Of a stretch of DNA of 64,000 nucleotides, positions 9,603-17,774 are shown piece by piece. Origin of the DNA: Prevotella sp. E9-3 (lineage in GTDB: Bacteria; Bacteroidota; Bacteroidia; Bacteroidales; Bacteroidaceae); the NCBI RefSeq assembly GCF_022024015.1, contig NZ_CP091786.1, positions 806,001 through 870,000 on the forward strand, written 5' to 3'. The position numbers and the translations under genes were made by a program. The notes beneath the pieces were generated by a model that did not search any database, was not told the origin of the DNA, and was given only the letters and a program-made list of their open reading frames with translations. Each line of letters begins with the position of its first letter. Within the stretch, counting starts at the first letter, position 1.

Positions 9603-10553
9603 TTATTCTTGTCTGTCTCTTCTATCCTCAATGGTCTTGAACAACCGTCCTGTCGCAATCAAATGGCGGGCGATAGCATCAAGCATGCCGTTGATATAGC
9701 CGGCACTGCGTGGGGTAGAGTAGTATTTAGCCAGTTCTACGAACTCGTTGATAGTAACATTCAGGGGAATGCTGGGGAAAGTGAGCATTTCTGCAATAGC
9801 AATCTGCATGATGATGACATCCATATAGGCCAGACGGCTGAAGTCCCAGTTGCGTGAGGCTTCGCTCATGAATCGCTGATACTCCTCGCCATTCAAAATT
9901 GTGGCACGAAACAGTTTGCGGGCATAGTCCTTCTCGTCCTCGCTGTCGTATTCTGGCAGCAATTCCTGCTTGGGTCCATTCTTTTCGTCAAAGCGTTTGA
10001 TGGTTTTCAGTACAAAGGTGTCAACAACTTCTTTGTCGTCGTTCCAATAAAGACTTTGTTCTTCTAAGAGGGCATCAAGGTCGGCGTTGTCTTGAATGAG
10101 AGTGCGATAAATCTTACGCCACAGCTCGCGGTCTGCGTCGTAATTGTCCTCATTACTCTCCATGTAATCTTTGTAGATTTGGCTTTGCTCTATCAGTTCA
10201 AATAATTTTCCTATGAACTCTGGGCTGTCTTCCCAATGGCGTTTTTGTGTTTCTGAAGACTCTAAAAGTTGCTTGTTGTTCTCAAGCTGCATGGCAAAGC
10301 GATTGTAAGCAAACTTCTGTGATGGTTCCACTGAACCCTCTCGTTGTGCTTTTGCCTGTAAAATGTTCAATCTGCGGCGCGATTCTTTTGTAACGGCTAC
10401 GATAAGAGACAATAAATAATTGTACAGATCGTAAGCTTTCGACAAACTAAAGAACAATTCTTTTTCAGCCGTGTCAATGTTCTTGTTACCGTTTTGATAG
10501 TACGCGTAGGTTAACTGAACAATTTTAATTCTGATGATCTCTCGATTAATCAT
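9603..10553 (-). CDS. nusB: Transcription antitermination protein NusB (long form)
   Basis: RNA-binding antitermination factor acting with NusE on rRNA operons. From the ATG at 10553 (MINREIIRIKIVQ) the protein has 316 residues, about twice the proteobacterial form. The conserved NusB core is C-terminal (~200-305), with IPLNVTINEFVELAKYYSTP and the FINGML-like YINGMLDAI. The long N-terminal half is typical of Bacteroidota. An upstream start at 10586 overlaps the promoter -7 box and was rejected. A Shine-Dalgarno-like AAGGAAAG lies about 9 nt before this ATG. First gene of the nusB-yajC-ybbR-coaE-DUF5606 run. Confidence 0.9.
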   Translation of the reverse strand: MINREIIRIKIVQLTYAYYQNGNKNIDTAEKELFFSLSKAYDLYNYLLSLIVAVTKESRRRLNILQAKAQREGSVEPSQKFAYNRFAMQLENNKQLLESSETQKRHWEDSPEFIGKLFELIEQSQIYKDYMESNEDNYDADRELWRKIYRTLIQDNADLDALLEEQSLYWNDDKEVVDTFVLKTIKRFDEKNGPKQELLPEYDSEDEKDYARKLFRATILNGEEYQRFMSEASRNWDFSRLAYMDVIIMQIAIAEMLTFPSIPLNVTINEFVELAKYYSTPRSAGYINGMLDAIARHLIATGRLFKTIEDRRDRQE

Positions 10554-10583
10554 TATTAATACTTTCCTTATTGTTATGCGTTG

Positions 10584-10614
10584 CAAAATTAGCTATTTTT
10601 CCTCTATTTGACAA
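10584..10614 (-). promoter_or_regulatory. Promoter of the nusB operon
   Basis: Minus-strand TTG (10612-10614), 20 bp spacer, then TAATTTTG (10584-10591). The rejected upstream nusB start falls inside this box. Confidence 0.7.
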
Positions 10615-10652
10615 GAAAAACCATGAAATTTTAGGAATTTAATATTAAAAGG

Positions 10653-10683
10653 TTTCGTAATTCAATATAAATTAGTAACTTTG
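10653..10683 (+). promoter_or_regulatory. Promoter of the rplY-pth operon
   Basis: TAACTTTG at 10676-10683 with a TTTC -33-like element 19 bp upstream (10653-10656). The ~95-nt leader contains a small hairpin GCTTT-TCGCG-AAAGC at 10689-10703. Confidence 0.7.
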
Positions 10684-10783
10684 CACCCGCTTTTCGCGAA
10701 AGCACATTGAATAATTTCGTGTGATGGTGAATTAAGCAATTATTTTTATTAACAACTTAATTTAGAGTAACACATTTAAAGTT

Positions 10784-11377
10784 ATGAGAGAAATTGCTAT
10801 CAACGGCAAGAAGCGTGAGGCTACCGGCAAGAAGGCTTCTAAGCTGCAGCGCAAGGAGGGACTTGTTCCCTGCAATCTGTATGGTGAGGTAAAAGGCCAG
10901 AATGGTCAGCCCGAAGCTTTGGCTTTCTCAGCTCCTATGTCTGAGTTGCGTAAGGCAATCTACAGCCCCCATGTATTTGTCGTAAACCTGAACATCGACG
11001 GTAAGGAGTGCAAGGCTATCATTAAGGAGCTGCAGTTCCATCCCACTACCGATGCTCTGCTGCACGCTGACTTCTATGAGGTAAATGAGACAAAGGCTAT
11101 CACCGTGGGTATTCCCGTTAAGCTGAACGGTCTGGCTCAGGGCGTTCGTGAGGGTGGTAAGCTGAGCTTGTCAATCCGTAAGATTAATGTTACTGCTCCC
11201 TACAAGCAGATTCCTGAAGTTCTGAACGTTGACGTTACCAACCTGGGTCTGGGTAAGGCTATCAAGGTAGGCGAACTGAGCTTCGAAGGTCTGGAATTGG
11301 CTACTCCCGCTCAGGTAGTTGTATGCTCAGTGAAGGAGACTCGTGCTTCTAAGGCTGCTGCCGCTACTGCAGAGTAA
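10784..11377 (+). CDS. rplY: 50S ribosomal protein L25 / Ctc
   Basis: Binds 5S rRNA in the large subunit. 197 residues, the long CTC form with the N-terminal L25 domain (about 1-95: REIAINGKKREATGKK and VPCNLYG) and the C-terminal beta domain (about 100-185). The C-terminus is Ala-rich. First gene of rplY-pth-S4; pth starts 9 bp downstream. The rplY-pth pairing is widespread in bacteria and supports both calls. Confidence 0.95.
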   Translation: MREIAINGKKREATGKKASKLQRKEGLVPCNLYGEVKGQNGQPEALAFSAPMSELRKAIYSPHVFVVNLNIDGKECKAIIKELQFHPTTDALLHADFYEVNETKAITVGIPVKLNGLAQGVREGGKLSLSIRKINVTAPYKQIPEVLNVDVTNLGLGKAIKVGELSFEGLELATPAQVVVCSVKETRASKAAAATAE

Positions 11378-11386
11378 TTGTAAGGA

Positions 11387-11959
11387 ATGGACAAGTACTT
11401 AATTGTTGGCTTGGGAAACGTCGGCAGTGAATACGATATGACCCGCCACAACACTGGATTTATGGTATTGGATGCTTTTGCGAAGGCATCCAATATCGTT
11501 TTTGAGGATAAGCGATACGGTTTCGTAGCCGAGACGACCATCAAGGGCCGCAAAGTTTTTCTTCTGAAACCGTCAACCTATATGAATTTGAGTGGTAATG
11601 CTGTTCGCTACTGGTTGAACAAAGAGAATATCGACCAGCAGCGCCTCCTTGTCATTAGTGATGATGTGGCATTACCCTTGGGTGCATTCCGCTTGAAGGC
11701 TAATGGTTCTAATGGAGGACATAACGGTTTAGGTCATATTCAGCAACTGATTGGTCAGAACTATGCCCGTCTGCGTATGGGTATTGGCAATGAGTATGCT
11801 CGAGGTCAGCAGGTTGACTGGGTATTGGGCCGTTATAGTGATGAAGAGATGAAAACTCTTCAGCCCAGTATTGAGCTTGGTGTAGAGATTATCAACAGCT
11901 TCGTGTTGTCAGGTATTGACATCACGATGAATCAGTATAATAAACTGGGGAAGAAATGA
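11387..11959 (+). CDS. pth: Aminoacyl (peptidyl)-tRNA hydrolase
   Basis: Cleaves peptidyl-tRNA released by drop-off so the tRNA can be recycled. 190 residues. The N-terminal VGLGNVGSEYDMTRHNTGF holds the conserved Asn11 and catalytic His21. KPSTYMNLSG (~62-71) and the GSNGGHNGL loop (~106-114) are also typical. AAGGA lies just before the ATG. Its stop overlaps the next start (ATGA), indicating translational coupling. Confidence 0.96.
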   Translation: MDKYLIVGLGNVGSEYDMTRHNTGFMVLDAFAKASNIVFEDKRYGFVAETTIKGRKVFLLKPSTYMNLSGNAVRYWLNKENIDQQRLLVISDDVALPLGAFRLKANGSNGGHNGLGHIQQLIGQNYARLRMGIGNEYARGQQVDWVLGRYSDEEMKTLQPSIELGVEIINSFVLSGIDITMNQYNKLGKK

Positions 11960-12390
11960 GTGAGGCCCGTATAGACAAATGGTTGTGGGCAGCGCGTATT
12001 TTCAAAACGCGCAGTATTGCTGCCGATGCCTGCAAGAATGGCCGTGTGATGGTGGGTGGAACTACGGTGAAGCCTTCGCGCATGGTGAAAGTTGGCGAAA
12101 CGGTGAGTGTGCGCAAACCGCCTGTGACCTATTCGTTCAAGATTCTGAAAACCATCGAGCAGCGTGTTGGTGCCAAGCTCCTTCCTGAGATCTATGAGAA
12201 TGTTACAACGGCCGACCAGTATGAACTGTTGGAAATGAACCGTATCAGCGGTTTTGTGGATCGTGCACGTGGTACAGGACGCCCCACCAAGAAAGACCGT
12301 CGCGCTATGGATGCATTCGTTTCGCCTGCTCTTGAAGGTTTTACTGACTTCGATTTTGATGAAGATTGGGACGAAGCGGATGAAGAGTAA
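11956..12390 (+). CDS. S4-domain RNA-binding protein, Hsp15 (HslR)-like
   Basis: 144 residues. The N-terminal S4 RNA-binding domain (about 4-60) starts RIDKWLWAARIFKTRS and includes KNGRVMVGG and KPSRMVKVGE, close to Hsp15, which binds stalled 50S subunits carrying peptidyl-tRNA. Coupling to pth by a 4-bp overlap fits a ribosome-rescue role. The C-terminus (~128-144) is strongly acidic (Asp/Glu/Trp), unlike the basic tail of E. coli Hsp15, so function is inferred only. Confidence 0.85.
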   Translation: MSEARIDKWLWAARIFKTRSIAADACKNGRVMVGGTTVKPSRMVKVGETVSVRKPPVTYSFKILKTIEQRVGAKLLPEIYENVTTADQYELLEMNRISGFVDRARGTGRPTKKDRRAMDAFVSPALEGFTDFDFDEDWDEADEE

Positions 12391-12395
12391 AAATA

Positions 12396-12453
12396 TATTA
12401 TAGCTATAATCGCACGAATTATAGCTATAATTCTGAAAATTTTAGCTATAATT
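12396..12453. repeat. 58-bp triple palindrome array, AGCT core (copy 1)
   Basis: Three 16-bp units at 12396-12411, 12417-12432 and 12438-12453, separated by 5-bp spacers GCACG and CTGAA. The central unit is the perfect palindrome AATTATAGCTATAATT; the outer two each have a small number of mismatches. AGCT cores start at 12402, 12423 and 12444, exactly 21 bp apart. It lies just after the S4 gene stop and before the convergent terminator. Same architecture as 27078-27135 and 44545-44602. Confidence 0.85.
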
Positions 12454-12462
12454 TATTTCAAT

Positions 12463-12496
12463 AAAAACGCTCCGACTCTTGAATCGGAGCGTTTTT
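12463..12496. terminator. Bidirectional intrinsic terminator
   Basis: AAAAACGCTCCGA pairs with TCGGAGCGTTTTT around an 8-nt loop. It serves the convergent rplY-pth-S4 operon (plus) and TlpA-like gene (minus). Confidence 0.85.
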
Positions 12497-12514
12497 GGTA
12501 TGTAATAGTTATTG

Positions 12515-12580
12515 TTTTCCTGTGTTTTCAGAAGAACACTACGTGCGTTTCAATGAAACTCTACAAGCGTTTCAAAGGAA
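12515..12580. repeat. Three 22-bp tandem units with GTTTC/GAAAC dyads
   Basis: Units at 12515-12536, 12537-12558 and 12559-12580. Units 2 and 3 agree at about 17 of 22 positions (shared GCGTTTCAA); unit 1 is more diverged. Unit 2 contains the dyad GTTTCAATGAAAC (12547-12559). It abuts the stop codon of the TlpA-like gene. Confidence 0.6.
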
Positions 12581-12584
12581 ATGA

Positions 12585-13109
12585 TTAGAAACCGTAGATC
12601 TCTTTCAGCTTTTCTCCAAGTGCCTCACCGCGCAGGTCGTTGGCAACGATTTTTCCTTTCGGGTCGCAGAGAATGCTTGAGGGAATACTGCGAATGCCGT
12701 ATGTCTGTCCAGCAATCGACTGCCAGTACTTCAGGTCTGACAGATGAATCCAGTTCAGTTCTTTTTCACGGATGGCACGCTTCCATGCACCTTCTGAACG
12801 GTCGAACGAAAGACCGACAACGTTGAATCCCTTGGCTTTGTACTTTTCGTAGTTGGCCTTCACATTTGGCATTTCCATCATACAGGGACCGCACCATGAA
12901 GCCCAGAAATCAATCAGTACATAGTTTCCTTTGCCTACGTATTCACTCAGTTTGTGGGTGTTACCCAAAGTGTCTGCTTCAACAACATCGGTAAACATTG
13001 CACCAATAGCGCGCACATTCTTTGCGTCCTGTTGTGAACTTACTTGTGCCGTGATGGGCAGTGATGCTAACATCAGGGCAGCCATTAAAAGGATTTTCTT
13101 CATTTTCAT
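12585..13109 (-). CDS. TlpA-like thiol-disulfide oxidoreductase
   Basis: Periplasmic thioredoxin-fold protein of 174 residues from the ATG at 13109. Signal peptide MKMKKILLMAAL...ITAQ (1-22) and the redox site WCGPC (Cys73, Cys76), followed by a TlpA/ResA-like region (GLSFDRSEGAWK, then the cis-Pro loop RSIPSSIL). Upstream in-frame starts to 13178 would run through the promoter box and were rejected; the Met at 13103 is an alternative. Likely a monocistronic reductase of envelope disulfides. Confidence 0.85.
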   Translation of the reverse strand: MKMKKILLMAALMLASLPITAQVSSQQDAKNVRAIGAMFTDVVEADTLGNTHKLSEYVGKGNYVLIDFWASWCGPCMMEMPNVKANYEKYKAKGFNVVGLSFDRSEGAWKRAIREKELNWIHLSDLKYWQSIAGQTYGIRSIPSSILCDPKGKIVANDLRGEALGEKLKEIYGF

Positions 13110-13133
13110 TGTGTTTAATTTTTGTTCCGTTGG

Positions 13134-13141
13134 CAAAAGTA
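13134..13141 (-). promoter_or_regulatory. -7 box for the TlpA-like gene
   Basis: Minus-strand TACTTTTG, about 25 bp upstream of the ATG at 13109. No clear -33 element. Confidence 0.55.
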
Positions 13142-13218
13142 CATATTTTTCCTGAGAATGGTCGATTGATAATTGCAAAAAAAACTTGAAATATGGTTTA
13201 AGATAATATCAAAATCAT

Positions 13219-13226
13219 TATCTTTG
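13219..13226 (+). promoter_or_regulatory. -7 box for the iminopeptidase gene
   Basis: TATCTTTG, about 62 bp upstream of the ATG. The -33 region is weak (GTTT near 13196). Confidence 0.6.
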
Positions 13227-13288
13227 CAATCAATCAATTATAAAATTGATGCAAAATAAGGAACTATTCAAAATACTAATCAATCATT

Positions 13289-14170
13289 ATGAATAATCGT
13301 GTTGTTGAAGGTTATATGCCTTTTATGGGGCATCAGACCTACTATCGCATTGTTGGCGAGCAGTCGGGAAAAGTCCCTTTGTTGTTGCTTCACGGAGGAC
13401 CAGGAAGTACCCACAATTATTTTGAGGTTCTCGACTGTATAGCCGATACGGGCCGGCAAGTTATCTCGTACGATCAGATAGGTTGCGGCAATTCCTATCT
13501 CGATGGGCATCCTGAACTATGGACACTGGACACGTGGATAGACGAACTTATTGCTATTCGCGAATATCTTCATTTGGATACCGTTCATATTCTTGGTCAG
13601 TCGTGGGGTGCCATGCAGGCCATAGCGTATGCAATCGACCAAAAGCCTGTAGGCATTAAATCGTTGATTCTTTCTTCTGGGCATGCCTCCAGCAGTCTGT
13701 GGGCCAGTGAACAGCACCGGCTTATTAAGTTCATGTCGGCCGAGGATCAGGAGGCCATCAGGCAAGCTGAAGCCACGGGGAAGTGGGATGATCCTGATTA
13801 TCTTCGTGCCAACGAGCACTATTTTGAACTGTATGTGACCAGCGTTGATGAACACTCGCCAGAATGTCTAACACGTCCGAAGCGTGCCGGTACGGAAGCT
13901 TATTTATATGGATGGGGCCCTAATGAATATCAGCCTTTGGGAAGTTTGAAGGATTTTGAATACACAGACAAGCTTTACCAAATATCTCAGCCCACCTTAA
14001 TATGTAGTGGTACGCGCGATATCTGTACTCCTGTTGTTGCCGCTTCACTCTATGAGCATATCCCACAGAGCAAGTGGCATCTGTTCAAAAAGGCCCGCCA
14101 CATGTGTTTCGTGGATGCTCACAAGGAGTATTGCGAAGTGCTTGCTGAATGGTTGCGGGAGAATGATTAG
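13289..14170 (+). CDS. pip: Proline iminopeptidase-family alpha/beta hydrolase
   Basis: Serine peptidase releasing N-terminal proline (and often other residues) from short peptides. 293 residues, no signal peptide, so cytoplasmic. Oxyanion motif HGGPGS (~35-40), DQIGCGNS (~60-67), nucleophile elbow GQSWGAMQA (~101-109, Ser103), and a late His in RHMCFVD (~274) as the triad base. Monocistronic: own promoter and a strong terminator follow. Substrate preference within the family cannot be told from sequence. Confidence 0.85.
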   Translation: MNNRVVEGYMPFMGHQTYYRIVGEQSGKVPLLLLHGGPGSTHNYFEVLDCIADTGRQVISYDQIGCGNSYLDGHPELWTLDTWIDELIAIREYLHLDTVHILGQSWGAMQAIAYAIDQKPVGIKSLILSSGHASSSLWASEQHRLIKFMSAEDQEAIRQAEATGKWDDPDYLRANEHYFELYVTSVDEHSPECLTRPKRAGTEAYLYGWGPNEYQPLGSLKDFEYTDKLYQISQPTLICSGTRDICTPVVAASLYEHIPQSKWHLFKKARHMCFVDAHKEYCEVLAEWLREND

Positions 14171-14201
14171 TTTGCTTTGTACTAAGACGTCTGCAAAATA
14201 A

Positions 14202-14235
14202 CATGGGGCGCATCCCTGCGCCCCATGCCGTTTTT
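14202..14235 (+). terminator. Intrinsic terminator after the iminopeptidase gene
   Basis: CATGGGGCGCA (14202-14212) pairs with TGCGCCCCATG (14217-14227) around a 4-nt loop, followed by CCGTTTTTGC. Confidence 0.85.
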
Positions 14236-14288
14236 GCTTTTTATGGAAAAATGACTACTTAATATTGTATTTATAATTAAATCTCTCT

Positions 14289-15980
14289 TTACTTACCTTT
14301 ATTTGGAAGCTCGCCTATGCGTGTGAGTTTGAAGTCTGTTGCTGAGAACCATTGCGAATGGCAGGGCTGACCGGTGAATGACTTGTCGGTAGAAACGCCG
14401 TAGGCAATAGAGTCGCCAGTCACCATAATGCTGTCAATCAGCAGGTCCGACCAGCCATAGCCTTCCTCGCCGTTTGCCTCGGCAATCTTCTGCCAAAACT
14501 CCTGTTTCCACTTCGGCTCTTTTCTCAAGTCGTCCGTTTCTTTAATCTGTGACTTTGCAATTGTGATACTCTCCCAAAGCTCGCCGCCATGATTGCCATA
14601 AGCGGGAATCTCTTTCAGTTGAGTCTGATTGCCAATAGCATAGATGAAGGTGCCAGGTCCTTCAGCACGTACGTCACAGTTAAGTGTGTAAATGCCTGGT
14701 TCTACTTTCTCCTTACGCTCTATTTGGACAATTTCTTCGCAAGCGGGATTGTAAGCGTCAAGATATCTGATATTGTGATTGCCGTCTAAATATTCTCCGG
14801 CCGAGGTGTAGTGCTCGCAGTTCACCGCGGTTAGCAGATTCCATCCCCCTTTGGCTAAATAGTCGGCATCCTCTTCGCTCATCTCGACACCTTGATAGGT
14901 GGTGGAGTATGTCTCGAAATCGTTTTCGTGGTCGTACTTTTCTTTATAATTAACTATAAAGATGCTGCATATAATGATGCTGCAGAGTGCTGCTATCCAG
15001 ATGACGATCCATACGATACGCTGGACGATGCTCATGGGCTGAACCTTATTGGTCAGCGAGAGAATCATGTGTATGGTGGCATAAATGGGAATAAGTAGCA
15101 GAATGAATACCGAGCAGATTAAGGTGACCACCACAATGGGGCTGCTGTTGTATATCTCACTAAGCCCCAGGAGACCCAATGGGGCTAAGCTCAGTGAAGG
15201 AAATAAAAGTGCTGATATCAGAACGACGATACCAGAAAGTAGGCTGATGCCGCATGCAATACCTACTAATACAGCAATGGCAATGAAAAAGCCGAAGGCG
15301 ATTTTCAGGATCAGCGTAAAGAAATTGCGCAACAGACTTTGTTGCTCTATTGGCTCGTTTTTGTCAATGACTGCATCGGCCAAGTTTTGTGGTGTCACAT
15401 TCTTTCCCTCCATTTGAAGCAGTTGTTCTGGAGTTTTTGCTTCAGGCATCACAATGGCCAGAATGATGTATGCCAACAGTCCAAAGCCGTGGGCAAAAAA
15501 TAGAAGGATAGCCAGCAGTCGCCATACCATTGGGCTGGTGTTCGTATAGGCAGCAAAACCAGATAGTACGCCCGCAAGCATCTTGTCTTTAGGGTTGCGG
15601 AACAATTTCTTGCCAGCTGTTCTTTCGCGTATATTGTTATAAATATTCTGTGCAGCTGAACGGGCTGACTGTTCTTGATCATTATCCTCGTTATTGGTTG
15701 AGGATTTTTCGTTTTCCTCTCCAGTCAGCTCCTCTGGACGACCAATGCGGGTGATGATGTCTTTTACATGGTCGATAGTGATGGCTTCGGTACCTCTGGT
15801 CTTCAGTTCGTCGAACAGTTCGGCAATGCGTGCCTCGATATCATCGACAATCTCATCGCCGCCTTCCTGCTTGCCAAATGAAGAGCGGAGCGACTCGGTG
15901 TAGTGCTGCAGCATCTCGTAGGCATCTTCATCTATCTGGAAGAGTCTGCCGCAAAGGTTGATGGTAATATTCTTTTTCAT
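14289..15980 (-). CDS. PspC-domain membrane protein
   Basis: 563 residues. The N-terminal ~90 residues are a soluble region (NLCGRLFQIDEDAYEML and EARIAELFDEL). The PspC domain follows at ~122-185 (FRNPKDKMLAGVLSGFAAY plus two hydrophobic helices). Several more membrane segments (~220-345) precede a C-terminal extracytoplasmic beta-rich domain. PspC proteins relate to envelope stress sensing. The gene lies 54 bp downstream of a PadR repressor on the same strand, a pairing seen in many Bacteroidota. The role of the C-terminal domain is unknown. Confidence 0.85.
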   Translation of the reverse strand: MKKNITINLCGRLFQIDEDAYEMLQHYTESLRSSFGKQEGGDEIVDDIEARIAELFDELKTRGTEAITIDHVKDIITRIGRPEELTGEENEKSSTNNEDNDQEQSARSAAQNIYNNIRERTAGKKLFRNPKDKMLAGVLSGFAAYTNTSPMVWRLLAILLFFAHGFGLLAYIILAIVMPEAKTPEQLLQMEGKNVTPQNLADAVIDKNEPIEQQSLLRNFFTLILKIAFGFFIAIAVLVGIACGISLLSGIVVLISALLFPSLSLAPLGLLGLSEIYNSSPIVVVTLICSVFILLLIPIYATIHMILSLTNKVQPMSIVQRIVWIVIWIAALCSIIICSIFIVNYKEKYDHENDFETYSTTYQGVEMSEEDADYLAKGGWNLLTAVNCEHYTSAGEYLDGNHNIRYLDAYNPACEEIVQIERKEKVEPGIYTLNCDVRAEGPGTFIYAIGNQTQLKEIPAYGNHGGELWESITIAKSQIKETDDLRKEPKWKQEFWQKIAEANGEEGYGWSDLLIDSIMVTGDSIAYGVSTDKSFTGQPCHSQWFSATDFKLTRIGELPNKGK

Positions 15981-16034
15981 GACAAAAATACTTGGTTCTA
16001 AATTGTTAATTTTTTGTTCGGCTCAGCCGATGAT

Positions 16035-16382
16035 TCAGAAGTTGTAATCTGTAGTTCTTAATTCTTTAAGGTAAGAGACTGTACTCGAGAGTTCGCTCCA
16101 GGCTGAATCAAGTCCTTCCAGGAATAGCTCGCCATCAGAACTTAGCGCATAGTACTTTCGGGGAGGCCCTTGAGTAGATTCCTGCCATTCGTATTTGAGC
16201 AGTCCGTCATTCTTCAGTCGGGTGAGCAGTGGATAAAGGGTGCCCTCCACAACTAGTAGTTCGGCCTGCTTAAGCTGCTGAATAATGTCGCTGGCATAGC
16301 AAGGACGACGTTTCAGTAGTAACAATACGCAGTACTCCAACATGCCCTTGCGCATCTGTGATTTTGCGTTTTCAATATTCAT
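16035..16382 (-). CDS. PadR-family transcriptional regulator
   Basis: 115 residues with the PadR winged-helix signature: MRKGMLEYCVLLLLKRRPCYASDIIQ (~11-36; only part conserved), LVVEGTLYPLLTRLKNDGLL and GPPRKYYALS (~71-80). First gene of a pair with the PspC protein, so it probably autoregulates that unit; the 44-bp upstream region holds the -7 box where a PadR dimer would be expected to bind. The effector is unknown. Confidence 0.9.
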   Translation of the reverse strand: MNIENAKSQMRKGMLEYCVLLLLKRRPCYASDIIQQLKQAELLVVEGTLYPLLTRLKNDGLLKYEWQESTQGPPRKYYALSSDGELFLEGLDSAWSELSSTVSYLKELRTTDYNF

Positions 16383-16410
16383 AATGCATCGCTTTTATAT
16401 GTTCACGATG

Positions 16411-16418
16411 CAAATGTA
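16411..16418 (-). promoter_or_regulatory. -7 box for padR-pspC
   Basis: Minus-strand TACATTTG about 29 bp upstream of the padR ATG. The flanking ATGTATGTAAAATATTAGTAC region is AT-rich and may include the operator, but no clear dyad is claimed. Confidence 0.55.
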
Positions 16419-16491
16419 TGTAAAATATTAGTACCTTGTAATACAAAGTACTGTAAAACTATTAATAATTAACATTGTTAAACGAATAAGA

Positions 16492-16526
16492 AGCGCTGTC
16501 ACCTCTTTAATATAAGGGACAGCGCT
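16492..16526 (-). terminator. Hairpin after the purL-chromate transporter operon
   Basis: AGCGCTGTC (16492-16500) pairs with GACAGCGCT (16518-16526) around a 17-nt loop. It lies ~80 bp past the last gene; the U-tract is weak. Confidence 0.6.
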
Positions 16527-16606
16527 ATTTGTTTGGAGGAAGAAATTACGTTGGGTGCTATTGCTTTCAGGGTGATAAATGTTCTGTGGGCTACTGTCTT
16601 AAGTAT

Positions 16607-17182
16607 TTAGTAGAGTAGTAGCAGACCAGCAAAAGCACTCATCACAATCATCTTGATAGGGTTGATTTTAAAAACCAGTGTGCCAACAAACGTGGCAATA
16701 AAGAGTATAACACTAATACTGAATTGCCAGATATCTTCGTATGGCGTAGAGAAATTTTCCTTGGTACAAAGCAATAGGGTAGCGGCTAAGAGTAATCCTA
16801 CCACAGCAGGGCGAAGACCTATGAATACTGACTGAACGGTCTGGGTATGCATGTACTTGATAAACATCTTGCTGATAAGAATCATCAAAATGAGTGAGGG
16901 AAGCATGAGTGCAAAGGTGGCTGTAAACGAACCTAAGATACCCATGGGGACTGAGTAGCCGGCGTTCACTACGGCCTGATAGCCGCAATAGGTGGCAGAG
17001 TTGATGCCGATGGGGCCCGGAGTCATCTGACTGATGGCCACTATGTCGGTGAATTGCGAAGAGGTCATCCAATGCCAACGCTCAACAGTTTCATGCTGAA
17101 TGAGTGACAGCATACCGTAGCCGCCGCCAAAGCCGAAGAGCCCTATCTCAAAAAATGTGATGAAAAGATATAAGAATATCAT
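16607..17182 (-). CDS. Chromate transporter, half-size subunit (second)
   Basis: 191-residue membrane protein of the CHR family. Conserved FGFGGGYGMLSLIQHE near the N-terminus and the MTPGPIGINSATYCGY motif (~53-68) are the CHR-domain hallmarks, followed by about five hydrophobic helices. Short CHR proteins work as pairs of opposite topology, matching the second CHR gene 49 bp upstream. Whether the pair exports chromate or another anion is not shown by sequence. Confidence 0.85.
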   Translation of the reverse strand: MIFLYLFITFFEIGLFGFGGGYGMLSLIQHETVERWHWMTSSQFTDIVAISQMTPGPIGINSATYCGYQAVVNAGYSVPMGILGSFTATFALMLPSLILMILISKMFIKYMHTQTVQSVFIGLRPAVVGLLLAATLLLCTKENFSTPYEDIWQFSISVILFIATFVGTLVFKINPIKMIVMSAFAGLLLLY

Positions 17183-17231
17183 GATTTCCTTTTAAGTTTC
17201 CCTTTTCTCTGAAAGAGTCAGGGAAAGTGTC

Positions 17232-17774
17232 CTACTCAGTTGGTTTTATTAGATTACCATATAGCCAGCCGCCAATGCCAGCCGCCAGTATAATGAAGAT
17301 AGGTGAAACGCCAAGTGCCCAGATAAGCAGAGCACAGGCAACGGGAATCCAAATGGTGGCCCACGTGAGCTGAGCACTCTTTGCCAGTTTGAACGTAGGA
17401 ACAGCAATGAGTGCCACTACTGCCGGACGAATGCCGCGGAAGATAGAGGCAACGATTGGATTGTCCTGAAACTGGTGAAAGAACATGGCAATAATCAGAA
17501 TGATCAAGAACGAGGGAAGGGCAGTTCCCAATGCGCAAGAAATGGCACCGTTCGTCTTCTTCAGTTTATAGCCAATGAAAGTGCTGATATTGATGGCAAA
17601 CACACCGGGACAACTTTGAGAGATGGCTATCAAATCCAGAAACTCCTCTTTCGATATCCATTTATGCTTGTCAACAACCTCAGCCTCTATCAAAGGTATC
17701 ATGGCATATCCACCACCAAGGGTGAATATGCCAATCTTAAAGAATGTTTTAAATGAATCCCAGTATATGTTCAT
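17232..17774 (-). CDS. Chromate transporter, half-size subunit (first)
   Basis: 180 residues with the CHR signature TLGGGYAMIPLIEAEVVDKH and SCPGVFAINISTFIGY (~53-68) and five to six membrane helices. Its ATG overlaps the purL stop (TAATG, one shared base), so translation is probably coupled to purine synthesis. It forms the N-type half of a split CHR transporter with the downstream 191-residue protein. Confidence 0.85.
   Translation of the reverse strand: MNIYWDSFKTFFKIGIFTLGGGYAMIPLIEAEVVDKHKWISKEEFLDLIAISQSCPGVFAINISTFIGYKLKKTNGAISCALGTALPSFLIILIIAMFFHQFQDNPIVASIFRGIRPAVVALIAVPTFKLAKSAQLTWATIWIPVACALLIWALGVSPIFIILAAGIGGWLYGNLIKPTE

Noticed and set aside
12396..12453. Triple repeats considered as a CRISPR array
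   Set aside because: Units are palindromic and spacers are only 5 bp; there are no cas genes and no spacer-length variable DNA.
13198..13288. Possible riboswitch or tRNA in the tlpA-pip gap
   Set aside because: Only AT-rich sequence and a -7 box are present; no cloverleaf or conserved aptamer core.
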